NCBI GenBank assembly: GCA_016195405.1
Contig: JACPZP010000131.1
Span: forward strand, 52,884 to 116,883
DNA length: 64,000 nt
Origin: Planctomycetota bacterium
Lineage (GTDB): Bacteria; Planctomycetota; Planctomycetia; Gemmatales; Gemmataceae
Reading direction: 5' to 3'
The notes under the pieces are model-generated. The model had not been told where the DNA came from. It saw nothing but the letters and a program-made list of their open reading frames with translations, and made no database searches. Shown in pieces: positions 16,887 to 26,536 of the stretch. Every line of letters begins with the position of its first letter. The first letter of the stretch is position 1. The position numbers and the translations under genes were made by a program.

Positions 16887-18455
16887 ATGCACCGCTTTCT
16901 CTTGTCGATCGTTATCGCCGCCGCGTGGGTGGTTGGCTTCGCTCAATCGTTCGAAGCCGGCGAGCCGGCCACCGGCCTTCGTTTCGAAGTCACCGTCGCA
17001 AAAGACTTGGCCCAGGACGCGCGCGCCGGTCGGCTCTTCGTGGTGATTGCCGGAGCGAATGACAAGAACCCAAGACGCCACATCGGCGAGCCCGATAAGA
17101 ACACCGCGCCGTATTTGGGCGTCGACGTCAAGGGACTCTCCGAAAGCAGCAGGGTCCTGGTCGGTCAGAAGGCGGCGATCTTTCCGGTCGCTCATCTGGC
17201 GAAGCTGCCGGCGGGCAAGTACAAGGTGCAGGCGGTCTTTCATGGCAACCGCGATCTGAATATTCCTGATGCCCCCGGCAACCTCTACAGCGAGCCTGTC
17301 GTCGTCGAGCTTGACCCCAGCAAAGGCGACACGGTTTCGTTAGTGCTATCCAAAAAAGTCGCCGCGGACGAACCGCCCGCGGACACGGAATATGTCAAGT
17401 ATCTGAAGGTCCCCTCCGAGTTGTTGAGCAAGTTTCACGGCCGGCCCATGTATCACCGTGCCGCGGTCATCTTGCCGCGCGATTTCGACAAAAACCTCAA
17501 TGAGCGCTATCCCCTCTGGGTGCGCATCGGCGGCTACGGCACGCGCTACACCGCGCCCGGCAGGATGATGTCGGGGAATTCGGGCTTTCGCAAGCTCTGG
17601 CAGGCCGATAGCACGCCGCGGATGATCCTGCTGCATCTCGACGGCGCCGGGCCTTACGGCGATCCCTACCAAGTCAACTCCGCCAACAATGGGCCCTACG
17701 GCGACGCTCTTATCAACGAGTTGATTCCCCTAGTCGAGAAAAAGTTCCGTGGCATCGGCCAGGGTGACGCCCGCGTCAGTCACGCTCGTGTCGTCGAAGG
17801 CCATTCGACCGGCGGCTGGGTGTCGCTGGCACTACAGGTCTTCTATCCCGATTTCTTCAACGGCTGCTGGTCGCACGCGCCCGATCCAGTCGACTTCCGC
17901 GCTTATGAGAAGATCAACATCTACAGCGACGATAACGCCTTCGTGAACGCCGAAGGCAAGGAGCGACCCGCGAGCCGAAACAAGGCCGGCAAGGTGCTGA
18001 CCACGGTCCCCCTCGAAACGCGCTCGGAGATCGTGCTCGGCCGCGGCAATCGCTGGGAACTTTCCGGCAAGGATTGGTGCGCCTGGAACGCCGTCTTCGG
18101 CCCGCGCGGCGACGACGGCCTGCCCAGGCCGCTTTGGGACGGCAAGACCGGCAAGATCGACCAGAGCGTTCTCAATCATTGGCGGAAGTACGACCTTCGC
18201 TACGTGCTGGAAGAGAACTGGCCCGCGCTCGCGCCCAAGCTCAAAGGCAAAATCCGCATCTGGGTCGGCGAGGCGGACGATTACTTCCTCAATGAAGCCG
18301 TCCACCTCTTGGATGCGTTCCTGTCGAAAGCCCAACCCGCCTATGAAGGCCGAATCACCTACGCCAAAGGCCAAGGCCACGGCTGGCGCGGCCTGAGCGA
18401 TCGGCAGATGATGGAGGAAATGGCGGCGGCGATGGCGAAGGGATCAGGGAAATGA
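16887..18455 (+). CDS. Exported alpha/beta-hydrolase esterase
   Basis: A 522-residue protein with a signal peptide (FLLSIVIAAAWVVGFAQS). The first 150 residues are beta-rich (LRFEVTVAKDL, GKYKVQAVFHGNRDL). The rest is an esterase-D/feruloyl-esterase-like hydrolase: nucleophile elbow EGHSTGGW, and a late Asp (WVGEADDYFLNEA) and His (KGQGHGWRG) that complete a triad. The text MILLHLDGAGPYGDPYQ fits the oxyanion strand region. The substrate is unknown; exported enzymes of this class often act on acylated sugars. I used ATG 16887; the ATG six codons earlier lacks a signal-like start. Confidence 0.8.
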   Translation: MHRFLLSIVIAAAWVVGFAQSFEAGEPATGLRFEVTVAKDLAQDARAGRLFVVIAGANDKNPRRHIGEPDKNTAPYLGVDVKGLSESSRVLVGQKAAIFPVAHLAKLPAGKYKVQAVFHGNRDLNIPDAPGNLYSEPVVVELDPSKGDTVSLVLSKKVAADEPPADTEYVKYLKVPSELLSKFHGRPMYHRAAVILPRDFDKNLNERYPLWVRIGGYGTRYTAPGRMMSGNSGFRKLWQADSTPRMILLHLDGAGPYGDPYQVNSANNGPYGDALINELIPLVEKKFRGIGQGDARVSHARVVEGHSTGGWVSLALQVFYPDFFNGCWSHAPDPVDFRAYEKINIYSDDNAFVNAEGKERPASRNKAGKVLTTVPLETRSEIVLGRGNRWELSGKDWCAWNAVFGPRGDDGLPRPLWDGKTGKIDQSVLNHWRKYDLRYVLEENWPALAPKLKGKIRIWVGEADDYFLNEAVHLLDAFLSKAQPAYEGRITYAKGQGHGWRGLSDRQMMEEMAAAMAKGSGK

Positions 18456-18719
18456 CTGCCGGAAGAGCGAAATTCCATCCGACTGATGGACAGCGTCTTA
18501 TGGCTTGGGTTGCTTGCGCACGCGCGCACACATATTTCTCAATTCGAAAACTTGAATTTCCCCTTTGTCCGCTCTCTTAGCGCCGACCGTCGTTCCGCAG
18601 CTCGTCAGTGGCCTCGACTGGTAAGATAACCCGTGACTCGGGAACAACCCCCGCGGAAAAAACCGCCCGCGTCGCGTTCACCAAGATGAGCCGCCATCAC
18701 GATCGCGCTGAGGCTGTAG

Positions 18720-21389
18720 ATGCGACCCGCCCTTATTTGCTTGCTGATTATTTCTCCAGCCACCGTCGGAATTTCGAAAGGTGGCAACAAACAGCATGTT
18801 GTGCAAGCTAATCAGCCCCGCAGCGATGCATTCGGCGATCCGCTGCCCGAAGGCGTGTTTTATCGCCTGGGCACGGTGCGAATGCGACACCAGCACACTC
18901 AGGCATTGATCTTTTCCGCGGACGGATCGCAGTTGCTCTCCCAGGGCGCGACTCCCGACTTACGCGTTTGGGACGTCGCCACGGGGCGGATCGTGCGGCA
19001 ATTCGCGGCACCTAAGGAATGCCGACAACTGATTGCGTCGCCGGATGATCGATATTTAGCTTGCGTGTCACATCACCACCATGTGGTCCTCGTGGATAAA
19101 GCGACCGGCGAAGAAATGGTCCAATGGCACCATCCCACGGGCTGGCTTGCGCTGACATTCTCCAAAGACGGCCTAGAGTTGGTCGGTCTGGCCTCAGGCG
19201 AATTGGTCGTGAAGTGGGACGTCGCGGAGCGCAAGGAAACTGCCCGCGTCCATCTCGACTTGACGAAGTTAAAAGGCAAGAATTTCGATGGGCATTGGTC
19301 CTTGTCTGCGGGCGGCGTCACGGTGGCCTTCAAGCCACACGTCGCCAATGGCGAGCCTGTTTTGCCGTGGCACTTTTGGTACACGGCCACGGGCAAACAA
19401 GCCCAGCCGCCTTTAGACACCAAAGCATCCCCGAGCCAGGCGCACTGGTCTCCCGACGGACGGACGATCGCGGTCATAACCAGCGACAGCGCCCTTGAAG
19501 TTTGGGATACGGTCGCGGGTAAGCGGCTGACATTGGAGGCGTCAGGTCCCTTTGCTGAGGGCACGCCAGCCAAATTCGCGGCCCAACGCGCGGCTTTTCA
19601 CCCGAGCGGCACGCTGTTGGCCGTAGCCAACAACGGCATGGTTGCAATCTGGAACATGGACACCGGAAAGCAATTGTGGAAGAAAAAATTTGCCTTCGCT
19701 GCTGATGTTCTGGCGTTCAGCCGGGACGGCAAGACGTTGGCCGTCGGACGCTGGGGCGTGATCTCGCTGATCGAAACGGCCACAGGAGATCGAGTCGGCT
19801 TCTCGCGGCGTGATCCCGGCACGTGGTCCCTTGCCGGCTGGGAGCGTTCGGCCTCTTTTTTCAGGGACGGTCAGTCCTTCGCGGTTTACGATCAGGCAGG
19901 CCTCTCGCAACTCGAAACAGCCACCGGCAAGCGTCTCCGGGCATACTACTCCGAAAAGAGTGGAGGATTTTATTACGGTGGGCTTTGCGGAAATGGGCGT
20001 CTTTTTGCTTGCGTGGGTCACGACGAGCATGGTGCAGGCCAGATCTTCATGTTCGAGGCCGCCACTGGGAAGGAGCTTTGGCGCCGCCCGAAGCACCCGA
20101 GTGCGATTCACATTTCCGCGGATGGTAAGAAAGTCGCCGTGTTGTCTTGGAACGAAGATGAATTCACGCTGTTGGACGCAACGACAGGCCGCGAGATCAA
20201 GAAATTGCCGCCTCCGTCGTATCGCCACGATGGAAACACTCTCGTGGCCGTGTCCGACGATCTATGTCTGGCAGCTTCGGCTCGGAGTTGGCGCAATATC
20301 GAGCTTTGGGAATTGGCCACGGGCAAGATGCTTCGCTCCATGGAATGCCCGTCGCACTGGACAAACGGCTCCTTGTATTTCGTCCCTGGCAACGAGTTCA
20401 TCGTCGGGGCGCCTGACCGCTATTACATTGAAAGGGAAACGAAAGGAGTTTGGGCACGCGTCTGGGACGTCGGTACAGGCCGAATACTCCAGAGCTTTGA
20501 TGAACCGATCCTGAAAATGTCAGCAGATGGCCGCTGGCTGGCGCTGCAAGGTGAAAAGGGCATTGCGGTGAGGCATTTGCAGACCGGGCGGCTTGTCGGA
20601 ACACTGGACGGTTTGCTTCCCTACGGCGGTTCCCGTCCCCTGGAGTTCTCGCCCGACGGCAGCTTGTTGGCTGTTCGGAAGGCGTCTGGGCATGAAGTAG
20701 GCCTTTGGGACACGTTCACGGGTCGGCGTGTTTGCCGCTGGGTCGATCCTTTGAGTTCATTCGACGGCGCTGCTTTCGCCCCGAACGGTTGCACGATGGT
20801 GCTGAGTGTCCGCACGGGCGGTTCCATGCTTGTCTGTGACGTCACGGGGAGGGCAACCGCGCCTGGCAAACTCCCTTCGCAGGATATAACGCCGGCCGAA
20901 CTCCACGGCGCTTGGCTGGAATTGACCAGCGACGATGGACCGCGCAGTCATCGGGCACGTTGGACGCTGGTTGCGGGCGGCGAACACACGGTCAAGATGT
21001 TGCAGCGCGCCTTGCGCCCGGTGGAGCCCCTGGACCGCAAGAATCTTGCCGCCTTGATCGCCGGCTTGGATAGTGAGAGCTTCAAGGAACGCCAGAAATC
21101 AACGCTGACGCTCGAGCAGATGGCTTTGGCTAGACCGGCGCTCGAGAATGCGCTCAAGCACAACCCTTCGCTGGAAATGCAACGGCGCATCGATCGGATC
21201 TTGGCCAAGCAGGATGGCTTATCTTGGGACGTGGAATTAAGGCGGGCAATGCGGGGCGTTTTGCTTCTCGAACAAATCGGCACGTCCACGGCGTGTAAAC
21301 TATTGCAGTCGCTGGCCAGCGGCGCTACCGGATCGCCGCTGACCCAAGAAGCCAAAGCCGCGATCGGGCGAAAGGAAAAAGAGGAATAA
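18720..21389 (+). CDS. Exported WD40-repeat protein with C-terminal helical repeat
   Basis: An 889-residue protein with a short signal peptide (ALICLLIISPATVG). The opening SDAFGDPLPEGVFYRLGTVR is the planctomycete WD40 signature also seen in the 32464 gene. Many blades follow, with repeated forms such as SADGSQLLSQGATPDLRVWD and SRDGKTLAVG, probably two propellers. The last 140 residues (IAGLDSESFKERQKSTLTLE onward) are helical and align by eye with the tail of the other WD40 protein. The function is unknown; exported WD40 scaffolds are abundant in Gemmata relatives. GAGG precedes the ATG. Confidence 0.85.
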   Translation: MRPALICLLIISPATVGISKGGNKQHVVQANQPRSDAFGDPLPEGVFYRLGTVRMRHQHTQALIFSADGSQLLSQGATPDLRVWDVATGRIVRQFAAPKECRQLIASPDDRYLACVSHHHHVVLVDKATGEEMVQWHHPTGWLALTFSKDGLELVGLASGELVVKWDVAERKETARVHLDLTKLKGKNFDGHWSLSAGGVTVAFKPHVANGEPVLPWHFWYTATGKQAQPPLDTKASPSQAHWSPDGRTIAVITSDSALEVWDTVAGKRLTLEASGPFAEGTPAKFAAQRAAFHPSGTLLAVANNGMVAIWNMDTGKQLWKKKFAFAADVLAFSRDGKTLAVGRWGVISLIETATGDRVGFSRRDPGTWSLAGWERSASFFRDGQSFAVYDQAGLSQLETATGKRLRAYYSEKSGGFYYGGLCGNGRLFACVGHDEHGAGQIFMFEAATGKELWRRPKHPSAIHISADGKKVAVLSWNEDEFTLLDATTGREIKKLPPPSYRHDGNTLVAVSDDLCLAASARSWRNIELWELATGKMLRSMECPSHWTNGSLYFVPGNEFIVGAPDRYYIERETKGVWARVWDVGTGRILQSFDEPILKMSADGRWLALQGEKGIAVRHLQTGRLVGTLDGLLPYGGSRPLEFSPDGSLLAVRKASGHEVGLWDTFTGRRVCRWVDPLSSFDGAAFAPNGCTMVLSVRTGGSMLVCDVTGRATAPGKLPSQDITPAELHGAWLELTSDDGPRSHRARWTLVAGGEHTVKMLQRALRPVEPLDRKNLAALIAGLDSESFKERQKSTLTLEQMALARPALENALKHNPSLEMQRRIDRILAKQDGLSWDVELRRAMRGVLLLEQIGTSTACKLLQSLASGATGSPLTQEAKAAIGRKEKEE

Positions 21390-21558
21390 AGTGAAGGCGG
21401 ATTAATTCGATCGCCACTTAGACGAGAAGTTTTACTTGCCCATCCTCCACCTTCCACCCATCGGTGCGATTCGTGTCATCAACCGCAATTTGATGTCACG
21501 ACGTCGCGCACCTCGTGAAACGAAATCCGGGAGACGCGATGATCCATGGGAGTCGCTG

Positions 21559-22290
21559 TTAAAGCGGCCGAAAATCAAACCAACTGTACCCGTCCGGCAA
21601 CTGCGGTATGCCCGCGAACTCCAAATGTAAGATTCGCCGATGACGCCGCGTGCCCGCTGAGCAGTGGTTGCTGGCATGCGCCAAGAGCGGCCGCATGAAG
21701 AGGACATCGCCGCGGCCGGACAGGATGGTCACGGGTGCGGCACCCTCGTTGGTTGGTCCCGGGCCGCTCAAGTGGGAACCGGGAAGCACTTTCAGCGGGC
21801 CGTTCTCATCGGTTACCTCGTCGAGGTGAATGCGCACTGTCAGCATCTTGTCGAGCACTTCGCGAGGGGCCTCGACGTGCGGCACACCCGCTTTGACTGT
21901 CGGCTTCGAGAACGAGCTGCTCGGCAGTCGGTTGTCGCGTACTGCAATGGTCAAGTCCCGGTGCCAGGGAAGGGCCCAGGCGCCTTCGGGCGGCTTGTCA
22001 AAATATAAGCCGCGAACGAGACCGGCTTCCGCTCCGAGCACGGCGGCAACAATTTCCGGAAGCGGCGGCTCCCGCCAGACGTCGGCGGCATCCGGCCAAA
22101 GCGCCAGCACATTGCGGGCGGCGTAAATGCCGGCGCTGTTGCTCTGAACGGCGCTCGAATTGGGCTGTCGCTGGAAGGCATTCTCCAGCCCGGAAAGTAT
22201 GTCGTCGATCTGTTGCGATGAGAAAGCAGATTTGACAACGCTGTAACCGGTCTTGGCTATCTCTCGCAAGTACGGATCGACCGCAGACAT
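21559..22290 (-). CDS. Phytanoyl-CoA dioxygenase family protein
   Basis: A 243-residue Fe(II)/2-oxoglutarate dioxygenase of the PhyH type. The metal triad is visible: HxD in LPWHRDLTIAV and the distal His in RPLLAHASNHC, followed by Arg in RRHRRILHLEF for 2-oxoglutarate. LKVLPGSHLSG is the usual loop after the core strand. It hydroxylates an unknown small molecule. AAAGGGAG precedes the ATG. The gene faces the 22357 gene across 66 bases, which may hold divergent promoters. Confidence 0.9.
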   Translation of the reverse strand: MSAVDPYLREIAKTGYSVVKSAFSSQQIDDILSGLENAFQRQPNSSAVQSNSAGIYAARNVLALWPDAADVWREPPLPEIVAAVLGAEAGLVRGLYFDKPPEGAWALPWHRDLTIAVRDNRLPSSSFSKPTVKAGVPHVEAPREVLDKMLTVRIHLDEVTDENGPLKVLPGSHLSGPGPTNEGAAPVTILSGRGDVLFMRPLLAHASNHCSAGTRRHRRILHLEFAGIPQLPDGYSWFDFRPL

Positions 22291-22356
22291 GTTGACTCCC
22301 TTTGCGACTGTTGTAGTTTTTCTGAGAGAATAGGCTCCTTAGCAAGGAGAAGGATC

Positions 22357-22920
22357 GTGGAGGCTGAATTGCGCGACCCAGAGCAACATTCTCTCAAACG
22401 ACCGTCGAAGGTCGAAGAAACGTTTCAGGCTTTGGGAGAACAGCTCTCGCGCGTTCTTCACACTGCGACGCAGGGCCTCTCGCCATCGCAACGATTCGAT
22501 GATCTGATTCCCGTCGACGAGCGCCGCCGAGTTTGGATGCAGCTTCATGAGGCCGGTGTCGCATTGCCGGCGTTGCAGCTTTCTGGCCGCGTGTTCATGC
22601 TGTTCGCTTCTCTCGTGTTCCTTTCCGCGGTCGTACTCTGCCACGTCTGCCATTGGTCGTTCGCGTTTTGCGTAGTTGAACTTGGAGCGATCACGCGCAA
22701 AGCAGCCCGGCCATGGGCAACCTACCCTCCCTACGGCTGCGAAACCCTGCATGAGGCGGCGCTACAGTTGACGCGCTTCGACCTCGCTGATTATCGCAAG
22801 GGACTCTGGTCGTTTGACGAGATTAAAGGCAAGATTCGATTGATACTTTGCGATGCTTGTAACCTTCCTTTCGATTCGATTCGCGGCTCTACACGCATTC
22901 AGGATCTTGTTACAGACTAA
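22357..22920 (+). CDS. Membrane protein with possible carrier-protein-like tail
   Basis: A 187-residue protein starting at GTG with a strong AAGGAGAAGGA just upstream. Residues 1-70 are polar and helical, residues 78-108 are hydrophobic (LFASLVFLSAVVLCHVCHW), and the C-terminal 70 residues are soluble. The end, FDEIKGKIRLILCDACNLP then GSTRIQDLVTD, has the spacing of an acyl-carrier-protein helix I and DSL loop, but the modified Ser is not in a DSL context. That likeness is weak. It is followed 8 bases later by the DUF3592-like gene, so the two are likely an operon. Confidence 0.6.
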   Translation: MEAELRDPEQHSLKRPSKVEETFQALGEQLSRVLHTATQGLSPSQRFDDLIPVDERRRVWMQLHEAGVALPALQLSGRVFMLFASLVFLSAVVLCHVCHWSFAFCVVELGAITRKAARPWATYPPYGCETLHEAALQLTRFDLADYRKGLWSFDEIKGKIRLILCDACNLPFDSIRGSTRIQDLVTD

Positions 22921-22928
22921 GCTCAGTC

Positions 22929-24350
22929 ATGCCCGAAATCCAATTCGCACCGCCGTCAGGGGAGCGTGAAAATGTCGCGTGGGTTCCCTGCTGGTACGAA
23001 CTCGATCAACCACTTGAAGTCGGGCAATCCGGCGATTTCGCGTTCTGGTGGCTCGTACCGGAACATCTCCGTGGCCCGGAGCGGCTGGTTCTTTGCAATG
23101 ACTTCTCGCACTCTGGCAACTTGCTCATCGCCCGCGGGACTATCGCGGCCATCCGGCATCCGGAGCTGGGGGCAATTCGCAAGATAAACACCCGCGGACT
23201 CGACTACACCATCACACTGGCTGACGGGACCGAACTGCTGGTCAACGCCGAGGAGGACCCAGGCAAGCTTTACGAACGTGACGGAGAGCGCTGGGCCGAG
23301 TCGCCGCGTGTGATCAGCAACTGGAGGTTCGTCGTCGAATTCGAGTCGCTGTCGGAGCCAAAACCGCAAGAACGCGTTTTTAAGCCAATGCGTTCCACGA
23401 AATCGCCCAGATTCTGGTTCATGCTAGGCGGCATCGGCTTACTGGTCGGTGCAGTAGGGTTTGTGCTGGGAATCTACGCGCGCCACTCCACCATGCTGTC
23501 CTTCCAAGTCATGACGACTCTACCGGTCATGCTTGCTCTTATCAGCATTGGTAACGCGCTGAGCTTGGCCCGCGCGCCCCTGGAAGTCTGTGTTGCGCCG
23601 CAAGGACTGCGTATCAAAACCCGTCATTGTCCCCGCCAGTACACTTGGGACAAGATTGGTTGGTCCAGCATCCAGAACCCTGGCCTCGACTTCCGGCGGC
23701 ACCTGCGAATCTATGACACCTCCGGCCGAAGGATCGCTAACCTGAGCGACGTCATCGGGGGCTTTGACGAACTCGCCGAATTGGTCGGCAGGTATATTCG
23801 CGCCAAGGGGGGCGAAACCGCGGACCGGATTCAGCTGGCAAAGGCGAAGCGTGCGGCCGTAGTCAGCGCAATCGCGGGCCTGGTTTGCCTGGGCATTTCA
23901 CCGTCGCTTGCATGGTTGACCTACAGCGAGCAGCGGGCCGAGCGCTTGCTCCGCGAAGTTGGTGTGTCCGGCGAGGCCGACGTTGAGGAGCTCTACCTTG
24001 CGTCCAATGGCGTCACGCCGCGCCTGGTTTACCGCATCACCACCCCGGATGGCCGTTCTGCGAAGCGGGACGCACAACTTCACCGTTCGCTTTGGGACGC
24101 TTTCCAGAGAGTCAAGACCATATCGGTGGTCTATGTGCCGGAGGAGCCGGAAATAAGTCGCCTGGAATTCGGAGAAGACCCGGAAGGCGCTTTGAAGGCG
24201 CCGCTGCTCGGTTACGGCGCGTCCGTGTTCTTTGAACTTCTTGCACTTGGCGCCCTGGCGATGTCGCGACTTCTGTGGCACGGCTGGACCATTGACTTTG
24301 ACAAGGCGAAAGGGCGGTTTGCCGCCAGGCGCTACGGGACGGGAAAATGA
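22929..24350 (+). CDS. DUF3592-like membrane protein
   Basis: A 473-residue protein. The first 160 residues are soluble and beta-rich. Two pairs of membrane helices follow (about 165-215 and 305-330), and another near 420-440. Between the last two lies a domain of the DUF3592 pattern: VSGEADVEELYL, PRLVYRITTPDGRSAKRD and ISVVYVPEEPEISRLE. These domains are common in bacterial membrane proteins of unknown role. It lies directly downstream of the 22357 gene. No enzymatic motif is visible. Confidence 0.7.
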   Translation: MPEIQFAPPSGERENVAWVPCWYELDQPLEVGQSGDFAFWWLVPEHLRGPERLVLCNDFSHSGNLLIARGTIAAIRHPELGAIRKINTRGLDYTITLADGTELLVNAEEDPGKLYERDGERWAESPRVISNWRFVVEFESLSEPKPQERVFKPMRSTKSPRFWFMLGGIGLLVGAVGFVLGIYARHSTMLSFQVMTTLPVMLALISIGNALSLARAPLEVCVAPQGLRIKTRHCPRQYTWDKIGWSSIQNPGLDFRRHLRIYDTSGRRIANLSDVIGGFDELAELVGRYIRAKGGETADRIQLAKAKRAAVVSAIAGLVCLGISPSLAWLTYSEQRAERLLREVGVSGEADVEELYLASNGVTPRLVYRITTPDGRSAKRDAQLHRSLWDAFQRVKTISVVYVPEEPEISRLEFGEDPEGALKAPLLGYGASVFFELLALGALAMSRLLWHGWTIDFDKAKGRFAARRYGTGK

Positions 24351-24505
24351 AGTCGTTTAACTGAGGTGTCAGCTTGTTCCGACAGAAAGGACAGCCAATT
24401 TGACATGGAGAACCGGTAAGATGGGACTGGGCGGCTTGGACGCGCTATAGTTCGGAATGACCCAAAGGAATTCGGAATTCGATTCGGAGAAACAGGAGAT
24501 CGATC

Positions 24506-24860
24506 ATGCCGTTGAGTATCTACATGGACCCCGTCCCACTTCGTGTGGATGAATATCCGCGAATTCCACAACGGCCCCGATCCGGAAGCGATTGTCCACG
24601 GCTATTCGACGCTCAAGCTGGCGGACGTTTACGACGTCATCGCTTACTACCTGCGGCACCGTGAGGAGATTGACGAGTACCTTCGCGGGCGCCGAGCGGA
24701 AGCCGAGAAACTGCGTGAGGAGATCGAGGCGAAGCAGCCGAGCCGCACGGAGCTGCGTGCCAAACTGCTGGCTCGAAAGGCCCAGATGGAACTAGAACAT
24801 GCTTCGCCTCGTAGGCGTGCTTGGCTTGCTGGAAAACGTCGGTGTCGGGCGGGTTATTGA
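24506..24860 (+). pseudogene. DUF433-type antitoxin, internal deletion and frameshift
   Basis: The ATG at 24506 gives a normal family start (PLSIYMDPVPLRVDEY). In another frame the rest of the family follows: EFHNGPDPEAIVHGYSTLKL, then ADVYDVIAYYLRHREEIDEY and a coiled tail. The segment expected between them, about 15 residues with the GTR(V/I)xL core of the DNA-binding fold, is missing. The deletion also shifts the frame. The downstream frame runs past the normal end to 24860 because of a second deletion in the toxin gene. A shortened product could start at ATG 24543 or 24549. Confidence 0.8.
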
Positions 24861-24933
24861 CGACATCCTGATGGTCGCGTTGTGTTACGCGGAGCACGAG
24901 ATCAAGGAGCAAGTCTTATACATTCCCTTCTGA
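24799..24933 (+). pseudogene. DUF5615 (PIN-like) toxin remnant
   Basis: The frame starts at ATG 24799, overlapping the antitoxin end as in intact DUF433/DUF5615 pairs. It begins MLRL, the usual toxin start, but then jumps to the last third of the family (GRVIDDILMVALCYAEHEIK, then EQVLYIPF and stop). The central 60-70 residues, including the acidic catalytic site (usually LADEN and THD), are gone. It is therefore an internally deleted, inactive toxin of 44 residues. Confidence 0.75.
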
Positions 24934-24976
24934 TTCACATGCGTGATCCACTTTGAGGAAAGCAAGGATCGCTTGA

Positions 24977-25360
24977 ATGCCAGAATCTTCCTTAGAAACG
25001 GTTCACTGTCCGATCTGCGGCGAGACCAGTCCGCTGGAGTCTTGGGAGAGAATTAAGGCGACATTCCGAGCCGTTCGGCGAAATCCTCTGCTGGCAATCG
25101 ATACCTCCGAAGGGACACTTCAGTTTGCTCCGACGGGGATCGATCCCAACGGCAGCGCACCCATCGATCTGCCTGTGGGCGCCATCGACAGTATCGCCGT
25201 CACCGAGCATACAAGGGGCCGACGGAGTCGCTACCGTTTGGATCTGCCCAACGGCGACGACTCACCGTTAACAATCGCAGAGTACGGCAATCGCGAAAAT
25301 GCCGAGGCCTTGGCCGACTGGCTGCGGCAACGCGCAAGAGAGCGGAGTGGAATTGCCTAA
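24977..25360 (+). CDS. Hypothetical protein with CPIC knuckle
   Basis: A 127-residue soluble protein. HCPICGETSPLESW gives one CxxC pair near residue 11; the partner pair is missing, so zinc binding is uncertain. The rest is beta-rich (RYRLDLPNGDDSPLTIAEYG), reminiscent of a small PH-like or DUF domain, with a C-terminal helix (AEALADWLRQRARERSG). It lies 31 bases upstream of the 25392 gene and is probably co-transcribed with it. I do not recognise a family. Confidence 0.55.
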   Translation: MPESSLETVHCPICGETSPLESWERIKATFRAVRRNPLLAIDTSEGTLQFAPTGIDPNGSAPIDLPVGAIDSIAVTEHTRGRRSRYRLDLPNGDDSPLTIAEYGNRENAEALADWLRQRARERSGIA

Positions 25361-25391
25361 TCAACGCTGGACCACCAAACGAGGCACACAG

Positions 25392-26309
25392 ATGGGCTTC
25401 ACAATCAACTACCGTTCCACGCAACGACTCAGCCCCGCGAAGACGAACGCTATCCGCGAAGCAGCCAAAACTCTCATTGCGGGCCGAACTTGGCTTAGCT
25501 GCGAACCGGTCGACTTCTACGAAGATCAAAACGATGGGCGGCTATTGGGCCGAAGCAAACCGAACTTTCTGCCTAACCCCGATCACGCGGCTTCGGCCGC
25601 TCGCGAATCCCTCCCCGATGGCACGGTTCACGACATGATCAACGTCCTCTGCGAGCTTTCGAGACGTTTTCAAGTTGATTGGGAATTCAGTCACGACTAC
25701 GATCCAGGCCCGATCGGATTGATCCGCGCCGGGGTATGCGAACAGCGCTTGCGAGAACAAATGGAAGCCTTCGCGGATCTCGGCGGCATTTTGCAGGAAG
25801 AAATGATGGGTGATTTCGAAGCACAATTAGGATTCCCGCCCTCGTCGCCTACTGGGATATTCGGTCGCGATTCCGATGATGAGGCCGATGACGATTCGGG
25901 ACCATCGATTCTGCCATTTCGGCCGCAAGGAGAATGGAGCGCGCGCCTTCCGGCCACCAACACGCCGCTGGAGCGCATCTTTTCGGAGCAGGCGGCGAGC
26001 GCGGGCCGCATCGATCTGATGGACTGGGAGCGCGCCTGCAACAGGGCGCTGTCGGCTCGAACGCATTGGTTGGATTCGCATCCTTGCTTGCGAGACCGGC
26101 TCGCGGCCCTGGAAGTGTCCTGGAAGAAAGCGAAAAAAATCAAACCCGATCAATCGGGGCCACCGGCAGCAGAACTCATCGACGACTGGGACACTCTGGA
26201 GAGCCGTTTGACCGGACACCTGATGGCGCGTTTCCACGAACAGTTTCAATGGGAGCAAGACATGCAGCAGGTTGAGGCGCATCTGGCGAGCAAGAGCAAA
26301 AAAGGGTGA
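25392..26309 (+). CDS. Hypothetical acidic protein, unknown family
   Basis: A 305-residue soluble protein. The start at ATG 25392 (GFTINYRSTQRLSPAKT) follows the previous gene by 31 bases; an earlier in-frame start at 25299 would overlap that gene. The N-terminal part looks alpha/beta (FQVDWEFSHDYDPGPIGLI). The centre is acidic (DSDDEADDDSG), and the C-terminus is helical and basic. There are no Cys clusters, signal peptide or recognised motif. The neighbouring decayed toxin-antitoxin locus has no clear link with it. Confidence 0.5.
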   Translation: MGFTINYRSTQRLSPAKTNAIREAAKTLIAGRTWLSCEPVDFYEDQNDGRLLGRSKPNFLPNPDHAASAARESLPDGTVHDMINVLCELSRRFQVDWEFSHDYDPGPIGLIRAGVCEQRLREQMEAFADLGGILQEEMMGDFEAQLGFPPSSPTGIFGRDSDDEADDDSGPSILPFRPQGEWSARLPATNTPLERIFSEQAASAGRIDLMDWERACNRALSARTHWLDSHPCLRDRLAALEVSWKKAKKIKPDQSGPPAAELIDDWDTLESRLTGHLMARFHEQFQWEQDMQQVEAHLASKSKKG

Positions 26310-26417
26310 TGATTCTCGGCCGTAAATCGGGTTGACAATGCAAGTCCTCAGACCGGATATCCGCTCCGAGGAGCGAAAAGGCGCATCGGACATTGGATAT
26401 AATTATAAATACCTGTT

Positions 26418-26440
26418 AAAAAGGGTCCTGACACCTTTTA
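26418..26440. repeat. REP-like hairpin of the GGTCCTGACACC type
   Basis: AAAGGGT and ACCTTTT pair around a CCTGAC loop with one G-T wobble. It has an A-run before and a T-run after, so it could terminate transcription in either direction. It sits between the 25392 gene and the kinase gene. Similar short hairpins are common in planctomycetes next to Y1-transposase remnants; no transposase is here. Confidence 0.5.
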
Positions 26441-26536
26441 TGTCTGGGCAAGCGATTTCAATCCGCATTGAATATGCTAGCCTAAGAAACGGGCGTGCTC
26501 GACCGTCTTGCGCCTTAATCCGCTGGAGGTCCGTCG

